Assembly (NCBI GenBank): GCA_023423835.1
Contig: JAFAEW010000112.1
Span: 1-55,074 of the forward strand
Length of the DNA: 55,074 bases
From: Bacteroidota bacterium
GTDB lineage: Bacteria > Bacteroidota > Bacteroidia > Chitinophagales > Chitinophagaceae
Direction: 5' to 3'
Positions 8,240 through 15,666 of the stretch are shown here, one piece after another. Numbering within the stretch: position 1 is the first letter of the stretch; every line of letters begins with the position of its first letter. Both the position numbers and the translations under genes were made by a program. The notes beneath the pieces were generated by a model that searched no databases, was not told where the DNA came from, and was given only the letters and a program-made list of their open reading frames with translations.

Positions 8240-9451
8240 GTGAAAATTCTTATCCTTACACAATATTATCCTCCTGAAACCGGCGCGCCGCAAAACCGGC
8301 TTTCAAGTCTTGCTTATCACTTAAAACGACTGGGGCATGAAGTGGAAGTATTAACCGCTTTTCCGAATTATCCTGCGTATAAAATTCATCCGGATTACCG
8401 CGATAAAAAAAAGAAGATCGAATATATTGACGGCATCAAGATTATCCGGAGCAGTCTTTTTATTTCAGAAAACAAAAGCGTAATATTTCGCCTGCTTACT
8501 TATTTTTCATTTGCATTCACCAGTTATTTTACCGGCCGCAGAAAAGCAACTACACGAGAGATAATTATCTGTGAATCCCCGCCCCTTTTTTTGGGCATTA
8601 CTGCGATTGCTTTAAAAAGGAAATGGAAATCAAAACTTGTTTTTAATGTTTCAGATCTCTGGCCCGAAAGCGCGGAGGAATTAGGAATCATCAAAAATCG
8701 GTTCCTGCTTGATCTTTCACAAAACCTTGCCATTAGAATCTATAAGAATGCCGATTTAATAAGCGGACAAACCAAAGGGATTGTTGACCGGATCAAACAG
8801 TTGGTTCCGGAAAAAACTATTACCTGGCTTCCAAATGGAATAGATGATAAAAAGTTTGAGAATTTTGAGAAGTCAATTTTCAAACCGGAAGAAAACGGAA
8901 AATTTCATCTACTTTACGCAGGAATCTTAGGGCATGCACAGGGACTGGAAGTTATTTTAAAAGCGGCTGCATCTTTAGGTCACGTGCCCGAAATCCATTT
9001 TTATATTGCCGGTGATGGCCCGGAAAAAGAAAAACTGGTTAGGCTGAACAAGAAGCTCGGGACAGAGAACCTTACCTTCTTAGGCAATCTTCCGGTAGAA
9101 TTACTCACACAACAATTAATACGAACAAATGCATCTATCATTCCCCTTAAAAATCTTCCTTTATTCAATGGCGCCATTCCATCAAAAATTTTCGAACCTT
9201 TATTTTTTGGAAAACCGGTATTGTTGGGATTGAATGGCGAAGCGAAAGAATTATTTATTGACGAGGGAAAAGCCGGATTGCATTTTGAGCCCGAAAATCA
9301 CCATGATCTCGCTTCAAAGATCTTAAAGCTATACAACAATCGCGGCCTTGCAAACGAATTAGGAAGTAATGGAAGAGAATTTGTGCAAACAAAATTCAAT
9401 CGTAGCCAAATAGCGAAAAAGTTTGAGGAACATCTACAAAAACTTGTCTAA
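8240..9451 (+). CDS. Glycosyltransferase family 4 (WcaI/WbuB-like)
   Basis: A 403-residue GT-B glycosyltransferase. The N-terminal acceptor domain begins MKILILTQYYPPETGAPQNR, typical of WcaI/WbuB-type enzymes. The C-terminal donor domain has YAGILGHAQGLE, IAGDGPEKEKL, and IPSKIFEPLFFGKPVLLG with the EX7E-type acidic residue. The start is a GTG at 8240, supported by the conserved N-terminus and a CCGAGG upstream. It likely transfers a sugar from a nucleotide donor to a growing surface glycan on the cytoplasmic side; the sugar is not predictable here. Confidence 0.88.
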   Translation: MKILILTQYYPPETGAPQNRLSSLAYHLKRLGHEVEVLTAFPNYPAYKIHPDYRDKKKKIEYIDGIKIIRSSLFISENKSVIFRLLTYFSFAFTSYFTGRRKATTREIIICESPPLFLGITAIALKRKWKSKLVFNVSDLWPESAEELGIIKNRFLLDLSQNLAIRIYKNADLISGQTKGIVDRIKQLVPEKTITWLPNGIDDKKFENFEKSIFKPEENGKFHLLYAGILGHAQGLEVILKAAASLGHVPEIHFYIAGDGPEKEKLVRLNKKLGTENLTFLGNLPVELLTQQLIRTNASIIPLKNLPLFNGAIPSKIFEPLFFGKPVLLGLNGEAKELFIDEGKAGLHFEPENHHDLASKILKLYNNRGLANELGSNGREFVQTKFNRSQIAKKFEEHLQKLV

Positions 9452-9766
9452 TAGTCATCGTTCGAGAAGAAAGTTCAGACTCCTAAAAAACATTTCCTGG
9501 AAATTATAATACTTTAAACATTTTATCCGAAGTATTCCGAATTACTATTTAAAGTAGCGCTTTCTCCTTTACTCACGTTGCCGATATAACGGAGTCGTTA
9601 TTCAGTTTGATTACCGACCCACGCAGTTCCCGGAAGGTTATAAATATGGATAAAGAAAATAATAGATGCGCTTGATCGTTATCATCATTTTAAAAAAAAA
9701 TGTCGTTTAGGAAAAAAGGCAAAAAAAACGTCTAAAATCATTTTCTTTACACTCAAAATTACCAGA
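9452..9766. other. Intergenic region with two inverted repeats
   Basis: No gene seen. Two small perfect inverted repeats lie here: AATACTT/AAGTATT (9508-9514 and 9530-9536) and ATAACG/CGTTAT around GAGT (9586-9601). Several A-runs follow before the acetyltransferase start. The region probably contains the promoter for the acetyltransferase gene, but no consensus -7 element is clear. Confidence 0.4.
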
Positions 9767-10342
9767 ATGGCAGATTATTTTGCACATGAAACCGCCGTGA
9801 TTGATGAAGGAGCAAAAATTGGAATGGGAACTAAGATCTGGCATTTTTCTCACATCATGAGAAATAGTACAATAGGAGAAAATTGCAATATCGGTCAAAA
9901 TGTGGTGGTTTCTCCAGATGTTGTTTTAGGACGGAATGTAAAGGTTCAAAATAATGTTTCGTTATATACCGGTGTTACCTGTGATGATGATGTTTTTTTA
10001 GGACCCTCCTGTGTTTTTACCAATGTAATTAATCCGCGCAGCGCCATCAACCGCAAACATGAATACGCCAAAACACATGTGGGCAAGGGGGCAACGATTG
10101 GTGCAAATGCAACCATTGTATGTGGAAATGATATTGGAGCGTACGCGTTGATTGGCGCGGGAGCCGTAGTTACTAAAAACATCTTGCCCTATGCCCTGGT
10201 GGTCGGAAATCCTTCCCGGCAAATCGGGTGGATCAGTGAATACGGCCATCGCCTGGTTTTCGATAAAAACGGCTTTGCTGAATGCAAAGAAAGCGGTGAA
10301 AAATACCGCCTTCAAAATAATTCAGTTGAGAAAGTAGACTAA
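9767..10342 (+). CDS. Left-handed beta-helix N-acetyltransferase, WlbB/WbpD-like
   Basis: A 191-residue hexapeptide-repeat acyltransferase. It opens with HETAVIDEGAKIGMGTKIWH, a segment typical of WlbB/WbpD, which acetylate the 3-amino group of UDP-2-acetamido-3-amino-2,3-dideoxy-glucuronate. Further signatures are NVSLYTGVTCDDDVFLGPSC, VFTNVINPRSAINR, KGATIGANATIVCG and GAGAVVTKNILPYALVVGNP. The normal partners (6-dehydrogenase, 3-aminotransferase) are not in this window, so the pathway cannot be completed locally and a related acyl acceptor is possible. Confidence 0.82.
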   Translation: MADYFAHETAVIDEGAKIGMGTKIWHFSHIMRNSTIGENCNIGQNVVVSPDVVLGRNVKVQNNVSLYTGVTCDDDVFLGPSCVFTNVINPRSAINRKHEYAKTHVGKGATIGANATIVCGNDIGAYALIGAGAVVTKNILPYALVVGNPSRQIGWISEYGHRLVFDKNGFAECKESGEKYRLQNNSVEKVD

Positions 10343-10347
10343 GCCTG

Positions 10348-10527
10348 TCAAGATTCTTCCGCTGTATCGGTCTCAACGTCTTCATCTTCGAGCTCCGGTT
10401 CCAGTTTTTCTTCAGGATCAATATATCCTTTTAATTCGGTGATCTGCGGATCGCTTTGTTGTTGCTTCTTTCTTGCTTCTCTTTCTTCTTCGGTAAGAGA
10501 AGCAGGTTTTTTATTTTCTTCTTCCAT
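10348..10527 (-). CDS. Small acidic hypothetical protein
   Basis: A 59-residue, strongly charged protein beginning MEEENKKPASLTEEEREARK, with ITELKGYIDPEEKLEPE in the middle and an acidic C-terminus. It has no membrane span or signal peptide and is probably disordered. The frame is open 11 codons upstream, but the ATG at 10527 gives the natural acidic start. It converges on the acetyltransferase gene with a five-base gap. I recognise no family. Confidence 0.5.
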   Translation of the reverse strand: MEEENKKPASLTEEEREARKKQQQSDPQITELKGYIDPEEKLEPELEDEDVETDTAEES

Positions 10528-10684
10528 AAAATAAAAGTTGGTGAGCCTTGAATAAATCAATTAATACGCCAAAAATCAGGACCACGAAACGCGTTTGAAT
10601 CCTAATCATCCTGTAAATATTACAATCTGAAAGTTCAAAACCGGTTATGTTTTCTTTTTTCGCTTTATTTTGCTCAATAGAATT

Positions 10685-10733
10685 ACTGCAGTTGAAGTGC
10701 GCGACGCAACGAAGCTCAATAGTAGCACTGCAG
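10685..10733. repeat. ACTGCAG-bounded intergenic repeat-like element
   Basis: ACTGCAG occurs at 10685-10691 and 10727-10733, flanking a GC-richer block (GTGCGCGACGCAACGAAGC) that stands out from the AT-rich surroundings. It contains ATAGTAGCAC (10719-10728), also found at 1041-1050. It lies 24 bases upstream of the hddA start. Confidence 0.4.
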
Positions 10734-10756
10734 ACGGGAAACAAAAAAAACATGAG

Positions 10757-11779
10757 ATGATCATAAGAAGCAGGGCGCCATTAAGAATCGGGCTGGCGGG
10801 TGGAGGAACAGATGTTAGCCCGTACAGCGACAATTATGGTGGCGCTATTTTAAATGCTACGATTTCGCATTATGCACATGCGAGTATTGAGCCGGCAGCG
10901 GAAGGAATTACTTTCCAGGCATACGACCGGCATGAAAAAGAAGTCTATCCGGCTATGGCTGAATTGCCGGTTAATGGCAGGCTCGACCTCCTCAAAGGTG
11001 TGTATAACCGGATTCAGAAAGATTTTGGAATCGAGCAAAAAAATTTTTGCCTGAGCACTTATGTTGATGCGCCGGCAGGAAGTGGCCTGGGCACCTCCTC
11101 TACCCTCGTGGTTGCCATCCTGGGTGCTTTTGTAGAGATGCTTAAATTGCCATTGGGAGAATACGACATTGCTCAATATGCCTATGATATTGAGCGGAAT
11201 GATCTGAAACTTGCGGGAGGAAAACAGGATCAATATGCGGCAACCTTTGGCGGATTCAACTTCATGGAATTTTATGAGGCCGATCACGTAATAGTAAACC
11301 CGTTGCGCATCCGACAGGAATATATCAATGAACTTGAAAACAATCTTGTGCTCTATTTTACCGCTACGAGCCGCGAATCGGCAACCATCATTAAAGAGCA
11401 ACAAAAAAATGTGCTTCAGAAAAATGAAAAATCCATTGATGCCATGCATCAGTTGAAAGAGCAGGCAAGAAGAATGAAAGAAGCATTATTGAAAGGAAAG
11501 CTCGATGAACTCGGTGCAATTTTGGATTACGGATTTGCACAGAAAAGAAATATGGCCAATAATATTTCAAATTCAATGATCGAAGAAATTTACGAAGCGG
11601 CAAAAAATGCGGGTGCAACCGGAGGAAAGATAAGCGGCGCCGGCGGTGGCGGATTTATGATCTTTTATTGTCCCCGAAACACAAAATATAAAGTGACGGA
11701 GACTTTGCATAATTTTGGTGGTGAAGTAAAGCCGTACAGGTTTGTTAAGCAGGGTTTAAACACCTGGACTATAATGTAG
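10757..11779 (+). CDS. hddA: D-glycero-alpha-D-manno-heptose-7-phosphate 1-kinase
   Basis: A 340-residue GHMP kinase that phosphorylates D-glycero-alpha-D-manno-heptose 7-phosphate at C1. Motif 1 is SRAPLRIGLAGGGTDVSPY at the extreme N-terminus, motif 2 (the phosphate loop) is PAGSGLGTSSTLVV, and motif 3 is KISGAGGGGFMIFY near the C-terminus. The ATG at 10757 is chosen because GHMP sugar kinases start just before motif 1; the open frame upstream crosses a repeat-like element. Assignment to HddA rather than fucose kinase rests on the adjacent gmhA, hddC and gmhB genes, which complete the pathway. Four bases separate it from gmhA. Confidence 0.9.
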   Translation: MIIRSRAPLRIGLAGGGTDVSPYSDNYGGAILNATISHYAHASIEPAAEGITFQAYDRHEKEVYPAMAELPVNGRLDLLKGVYNRIQKDFGIEQKNFCLSTYVDAPAGSGLGTSSTLVVAILGAFVEMLKLPLGEYDIAQYAYDIERNDLKLAGGKQDQYAATFGGFNFMEFYEADHVIVNPLRIRQEYINELENNLVLYFTATSRESATIIKEQQKNVLQKNEKSIDAMHQLKEQARRMKEALLKGKLDELGAILDYGFAQKRNMANNISNSMIEEIYEAAKNAGATGGKISGAGGGGFMIFYCPRNTKYKVTETLHNFGGEVKPYRFVKQGLNTWTIM

Positions 11780-11783
11780 CAAT

Positions 11784-12371
11784 ATGAAAAATAAGATTAC
11801 GGAAATTATTGATGCTTCTATTTCGGTGAAACAACAATTACTCGAAGATGAACGCATGCAGCAAAAGATTGATGAGGCGATTGATATCATTACCCGGGCT
11901 TTTGAAAACGGCCATAAGGTGTTGTTTTGCGGAAATGGCGGAAGTGCGGCCGACGCGCAACATCTTGCTGCAGAATTCTCCGGACGGTTTTATAAAGACC
12001 GGAAGGCGCTGCATTCCGAAGCTTTGCACTGCAACACTTCTTACTTAACGGCTGTTGCCAATGACTATAGCTATGATTCCATTTATTCAAGGATAGTAGA
12101 AGGAATTTGTAACGAAGGTGATGTTTTGGTGGGATTAACCACCTCCGGAAATTCTCAGAATATTCTAAATGCATTTGAGGCGGCAAGGAAAAATAAAGTG
12201 AAGACGATAGCATTTACCGGAAAAACCGGTGGCAAACTTAAAGAGGAATCCGATGTTTTACTTAACGTTCCTTCCACTGTTACGCCACGCATTCAGGAGG
12301 CTCATATTCTTATCGGACATATTATCTGTGAATTGGTGGAAGAAAATCTTTTTCCCGAATCGGTTGAATAG
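11784..12371 (+). CDS. gmhA: Sedoheptulose-7-phosphate isomerase
   Basis: A 195-residue SIS-domain isomerase that converts sedoheptulose 7-phosphate to D-glycero-D-manno-heptose 7-phosphate, the first step of the pathway. The phosphate-binding signature FCGNGGSAADAQHLAAEFSG is near residues 49-68; LVGLTTSGNSQNI and IAFTGKTGGKL complete the SIS fold, and the C-terminal IQEAHILIGHIICELVE carries the usual active-site helix. It lies between hddA and hddC with four to five base gaps. Confidence 0.95.
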   Translation: MKNKITEIIDASISVKQQLLEDERMQQKIDEAIDIITRAFENGHKVLFCGNGGSAADAQHLAAEFSGRFYKDRKALHSEALHCNTSYLTAVANDYSYDSIYSRIVEGICNEGDVLVGLTTSGNSQNILNAFEAARKNKVKTIAFTGKTGGKLKEESDVLLNVPSTVTPRIQEAHILIGHIICELVEENLFPESVE

Positions 12372-12376
12372 AGCTC

Positions 12377-13099
12377 ATGGAAATTAAAGAACTCATTATA
12401 CTTGCCGGAGGTTTGGGAACACGACTGCGACAAACCGTTCCGGATCTTCCAAAGTCGATGGCTTTGATCAATGGCAGGCCATTTATTGAATATGTGATTC
12501 GCTATTTCAAAATCCAGGGAATTGAAAAATTCATTTTCGCACTCGGTTATAAACACGGCGAATTTGAAGATTTTCTCCAAACGGTTCTCTCACCCCGGGA
12601 ATATATACTATCGGTTGAAGACGAACCGCTCGGAACGGGAGGCGCGGTCACACTCGCCCTCAGCAATGCTACGGCGGATAACGTTTTTGTTACCAATGGT
12701 GACACCCTGTTTACGGCTGATCTGCCGTCTTTTGCCTCCTTTCATTTAGAGCACAAAGCAAGTTGTTCATTGTCGCTGAAGCCGATGAAAGACATCAGTC
12801 GTTTTGGAACGGTAACAATTGATCAGAATAGCTGTATTACCCAGTTCAAAGAAAAACAATTTTATACATCGGGATTGATCAATGCCGGCCTCTATGCATT
12901 GAATGTGCAGGAATTCACAAACCGCTCGTTCCCCGATAAATTTTCTTTTGAAAAGGATTATCTCGAAAAATATTATGGTGAAAGGAAGTTTTTCGGACTG
13001 CCGTCGGACAGCTATTTTATCGATATTGGTATTCCGGAAGATTATTTTAGGGCGCAGCAGGAATTTCAAAATCTTCAATTATTGAAATGGTTGATCTGA
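12377..13099 (+). CDS. hddC: D-glycero-alpha-D-manno-heptose 1-phosphate guanylyltransferase
   Basis: A 240-residue nucleotidyltransferase of the sugar-1-phosphate family. The N-terminal NTP-binding motif is ILAGGLGTRLRQ followed by PKSMALINGRPFIEY; FVTNGDTLF supplies the metal-binding Asp, and the C-terminal half has GLINAGLYAL and YFIDIGIPEDY. On this basis and its place among hddA, gmhA and gmhB, it is the enzyme that forms GDP-heptose. Its last 13 bases overlap the gmhB start. Confidence 0.9.
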   Translation: MEIKELIILAGGLGTRLRQTVPDLPKSMALINGRPFIEYVIRYFKIQGIEKFIFALGYKHGEFEDFLQTVLSPREYILSVEDEPLGTGGAVTLALSNATADNVFVTNGDTLFTADLPSFASFHLEHKASCSLSLKPMKDISRFGTVTIDQNSCITQFKEKQFYTSGLINAGLYALNVQEFTNRSFPDKFSFEKDYLEKYYGERKFFGLPSDSYFIDIGIPEDYFRAQQEFQNLQLLKWLI

Positions 13100-13650
13100 C
13101 TACGATAAATAAAGAATGGACTTTGTTTTTAGACAGGGATGGCGTCATCAATGTTGAGAAAGAAGGAAGTTATATTTTCAACCGTGATGAATTCAGGTTT
13201 TATGATACGGCCTTGCCCGCGCTCGAAATTCTTTCGAAGTATTTCGGCCGTATGATTATTGTTACCAATCAACGGGGCGTTGGAAAAAATCTGATGGCGC
13301 TCGAAGATCTTCACGATATTCACCAGTTTATGAGATCTGAAATTGTGGCCGCCAACGGCAGAATCGATCATGTGTTTTTTTGTACCGACGTTGACGATGA
13401 GAGCGAAAACCGCAAACCCAATCCCGGGATGGCAAGGGAAGCAAAAAAGCTTTTTCCGGAAATTGATTTTTCAAAAAGCATAATGGTTGGCAACAAAATG
13501 AGCGATATGAAGTTTGGAAGAAATGCGGGAATGAAAACCGTTTTTATTGCCACGACGCATCCGCAAACACCTTATCCCAATGCCTTTACCGATCTGCGGT
13601 TCAATGACCTATTGGAATTTGCTAAAAAGCTGGATACAATGAAAACCTAA
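13087..13650 (+). CDS. gmhB: D-glycero-D-manno-heptose 1,7-bisphosphate 7-phosphatase
   Basis: A 187-residue HAD-family phosphatase that removes the C7 phosphate of the heptose bisphosphate. HAD motif I is LFLDRDGVINVE, with both catalytic aspartates, followed by IIVTNQRGVG (motif II), KPNPGMAREA (motif III lysine region) and SIMVGNKMSDMKFG (motif IV). The start overlaps hddC by 13 bases, which implies translational coupling. It is the last gene of the heptose block; no clear terminator follows. Confidence 0.92.
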   Translation: MVDLTTINKEWTLFLDRDGVINVEKEGSYIFNRDEFRFYDTALPALEILSKYFGRMIIVTNQRGVGKNLMALEDLHDIHQFMRSEIVAANGRIDHVFFCTDVDDESENRKPNPGMAREAKKLFPEIDFSKSIMVGNKMSDMKFGRNAGMKTVFIATTHPQTPYPNAFTDLRFNDLLEFAKKLDTMKT

Positions 13651-13689
13651 ATTTTGGTTTAAACAGAATAAATAACGATTCCAAACGTG

Positions 13690-13716
13690 TTGGTTTTTTC
13701 AGGCTTAATAGATTTG
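13690..13716 (+). promoter_or_regulatory. Promoter with consensus -7 TAGATTTG
   Basis: TAGATTTG at 13709-13716 matches TAnnTTTG exactly, with TTG at 13690-13692 as a possible -33 element (16-base gap, slightly short). The ATG at 13721 lies only four bases downstream, so the transcript would be leaderless or nearly so unless another promoter is used. Confidence 0.5.
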
Positions 13717-13720
13717 TGAA

Positions 13721-14644
13721 ATGAAGAAATTTCCGGTTTTGTTATTCGTTGCCGCGCTGTTTTCTGTGCCGGTCTTTGCACAAAAGATTGCTGCGGATGG
13801 ATTAAAAACTTTGAAGGTTTACAATGACACACTTGGATATTATTCACATGAAATGATCTTCAATGAAGAACCCTCTACAAGGTTTCATGCCGATAGCGTA
13901 TTCATCAGAAATCTTGTTCAGGCACTCAAAACGCCCTATTCCTATTACTACCCGTTTGATTCTATCAAAACCGTTTCCATCCTTTATCCGCCCGACAGCA
14001 GCTTCAGGATATTCAGTTGGCAGATACAGCGCGATGAAAGTTATTTTCGGCAGTTTGGAGCGATTCAGATGAATACCAAAGACGGGTCACTTTCCCTGTT
14101 TCCCCTGCACGACATGAGCGATTATACCTCAAGCCTCACCGATAGTGTAAGGCATGCAGACAGTTGGGTCGGTGCCATTTATTACGGTTTGATCCAGAAA
14201 AATTATAACGGCAAAAAATATTACACACTGCTGGGATTCGACGACAATGATTTTATGACCACGAGAAAATGGATCGAAGTGCTGAGTTTCAATGCCAATA
14301 ATATCCCGGTCTTTGGCGGCCGTTATTTCGATTATCAGGAAGACAGTCTGAAACCCGCGCAGCCTGCTTACCGGTTTTGCCTGGAATATAAGAAAGACGG
14401 CAGGGCAAGAATGGTGTACGATCCCGAATTAGACATGATTGTATTTGATCATCTGATCAGTGAAACCGGAGATCAGCAGAAGCGGTTTACCTTAATTCCG
14501 GATGGCGATTATGAAGGATTCAAATGGAAAGACGGTAAATGGATGCATGTTGAGAAGGTTTTTGAAACCCAGAACTTAAAAGACGGGCAGGCGCCGGTAC
14601 CCAAGCCGTTTTATGATGATAGCGGCAAGCCGGTTGAACAATAA
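13721..14644 (+). CDS. Secreted protein of unknown function
   Basis: A 307-residue protein with a clear signal peptide (MKKFPVLLFVAALFSVPVFAQ). The mature part is polar and rich in Tyr, Phe and Asp, with segments such as FSWQIQRDESYFRQFGA, YYTLLGFDDNDFMT and FKWKDGKWMHVEKVF, suggesting a beta-rich periplasmic or surface protein. I recognise no domain and no catalytic motif. It has its own consensus -7 element and is separated by 70 bases from gmhB, so it is probably not part of the heptose operon. Confidence 0.75.
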   Translation: MKKFPVLLFVAALFSVPVFAQKIAADGLKTLKVYNDTLGYYSHEMIFNEEPSTRFHADSVFIRNLVQALKTPYSYYYPFDSIKTVSILYPPDSSFRIFSWQIQRDESYFRQFGAIQMNTKDGSLSLFPLHDMSDYTSSLTDSVRHADSWVGAIYYGLIQKNYNGKKYYTLLGFDDNDFMTTRKWIEVLSFNANNIPVFGGRYFDYQEDSLKPAQPAYRFCLEYKKDGRARMVYDPELDMIVFDHLISETGDQQKRFTLIPDGDYEGFKWKDGKWMHVEKVFETQNLKDGQAPVPKPFYDDSGKPVEQ

Positions 14645-14648
14645 AAAA

Positions 14649-14664
14649 GACGCATCACTGCGTC
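14649..14664 (-). terminator. Hairpin terminator for the YtxH-like gene
   Basis: GACGCA/TGCGTC (14649-14654, 14659-14664) around a TCAC loop. The A-run immediately to its left becomes a U-run on the minus-strand transcript, so it terminates the YtxH-like gene. Confidence 0.7.
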
Positions 14665-14696
14665 TGCTTCCGAAAAATTTTTAATACGGAAAGTCT

Positions 14697-15002
14697 TCAA
14701 AAGCCCCAGGCTTCATCCTCGTAGCTCTTATAAGTGGCTTCGCTCGAATGAATAAGTTTTAAAACCGTCTCACGGATATCATCAGGAATATTTTCAACCT
14801 TGTTTTCAAAATAATCTCGCAGTTCATCAAGTTCTGATTCATTTAAGTCACCGATTTTGCTTAATCTGGTCTTAAACTTTTCGGCCGAGTCTAACATTTT
14901 TCTCCTTGTTTCACTTCCTTTTGCGGGTGCTGTTAAAAACCCGAGTGCCAATCCGGCTAACATTCCCGAGGCAATTCCCACCCATAGTTTTGCTGAACTC
15001 AT
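14697..15002 (-). CDS. YtxH-domain membrane protein
   Basis: A 101-residue protein with one N-terminal glycine-rich span (LWVGIASGMLAGLALGFLTAP) directly followed by KGSETRRKM, the YtxH signature. The rest is charged and helical (SAEKFKTRLSKIGDLNESEL and after), probably cytoplasmic. YtxH proteins are small envelope/stress proteins of unclear function. It is a single gene with its own terminator. Confidence 0.78.
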   Translation of the reverse strand: MSSAKLWVGIASGMLAGLALGFLTAPAKGSETRRKMLDSAEKFKTRLSKIGDLNESELDELRDYFENKVENIPDDIRETVLKLIHSSEATYKSYEDEAWGF

Positions 15003-15182
15003 CGTAATTTTTTTATGTTGGTTTCAAATTCTTTGCCAGAAAGGTAGTAAAAAAAATTAGTTGACATAATGGCAAACCGGCTTTTTTACCGTGCCATCGG
15101 CTCGTAGGATTAAATTTTTTCACATCGTTAAACTTTTTATAATACCGTTGGTCAGAGATAGCAGTATTACACAAAAACAAAG

Positions 15183-15466
15183 ATGAAAAACTCGTTCTTT
15201 TTGATAGTGGTCCTTTTTTCGCTTCGATGGTGGTTACTTCGTGTCGCACTGAGGTAGCTGTGCGGCCGGCCCCCGCCGTCATCGCCCGTCCACCTGCTCC
15301 GGCAGCCGGATTTGTTTGGGTGAATGGCGGTTGGTACCGATCCCGGGGCCTTTGGGTTCAGCGACCGGGCTATTGGATGAAACCGCGTCCGGCAAGAATT
15401 TATGTTTCAGTAAACCCGGCACCCGGCAGAAGAGGATATTATTCAAAAAACGGGTATTGGAGATAA
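15183..15466 (+). pseudogene. YXWGXW-type small lipoprotein, frameshifted at a T-run
   Basis: An ATG at 15183 starts MKNSFFLIVVLF, but the frame then hits TAG. Adding one T to the six-T run at 15214-15219 restores MKNSFFLIVVLFFASMVVTSC, a perfect lipoprotein signal with lipobox VTSC, fused to the open frame that carries GFVWVNGGWYRSRGLW and VQRPGYWMKP. Those Trp/Gly/Tyr repeats resemble YXWGXW-repeat lipoproteins. The disruption is a single-base homopolymer indel, so it may be a recent mutation, phase variation, or a sequencing error. A hairpin terminator follows at 15547. Confidence 0.75.
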
Positions 15467-15546
15467 GCCTTTTTTTTGCCCTACCCTCGTTTTCCGGTGC
15501 GAAATTCTCCAGCTTGCATCTGGAAAACACCTTTTAAATAGTGAAT

Positions 15547-15576
15547 AAAAACCGGCTCATTTTTGGGACGGTTTTT
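15547..15576 (+). terminator. Terminator after the frameshifted lipoprotein gene
   Basis: AAAAACCG (15547-15554) pairs with CGGTTTTT (15569-15576) around a 14-base loop and runs into further T's on the plus strand. Confidence 0.6.
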
Positions 15577-15612
15577 TGTTTTTGTTACCACAAACTGTAG
15601 ATGCCGGATACG

Positions 15613-15648
15613 AAAAAGCCGCATCGAACGAGGTCCGATACGGCTTTT
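15613..15648 (-). terminator. dnaK terminator
   Basis: A 13-bp stem (15614-15626 with 15636-15648, one G-U wobble) with a nine-base loop, ending in a U-run on the minus-strand transcript, 19 bases after the dnaK stop. Confidence 0.85.
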
Positions 15649-15666
15649 ACTCTTTCTGCATTAATT

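Noticed and set aside
10850..11449. 199-codon minus-strand frame inside hddA
   Set aside because: Shadow of hddA; no domain, no regulatory signals.
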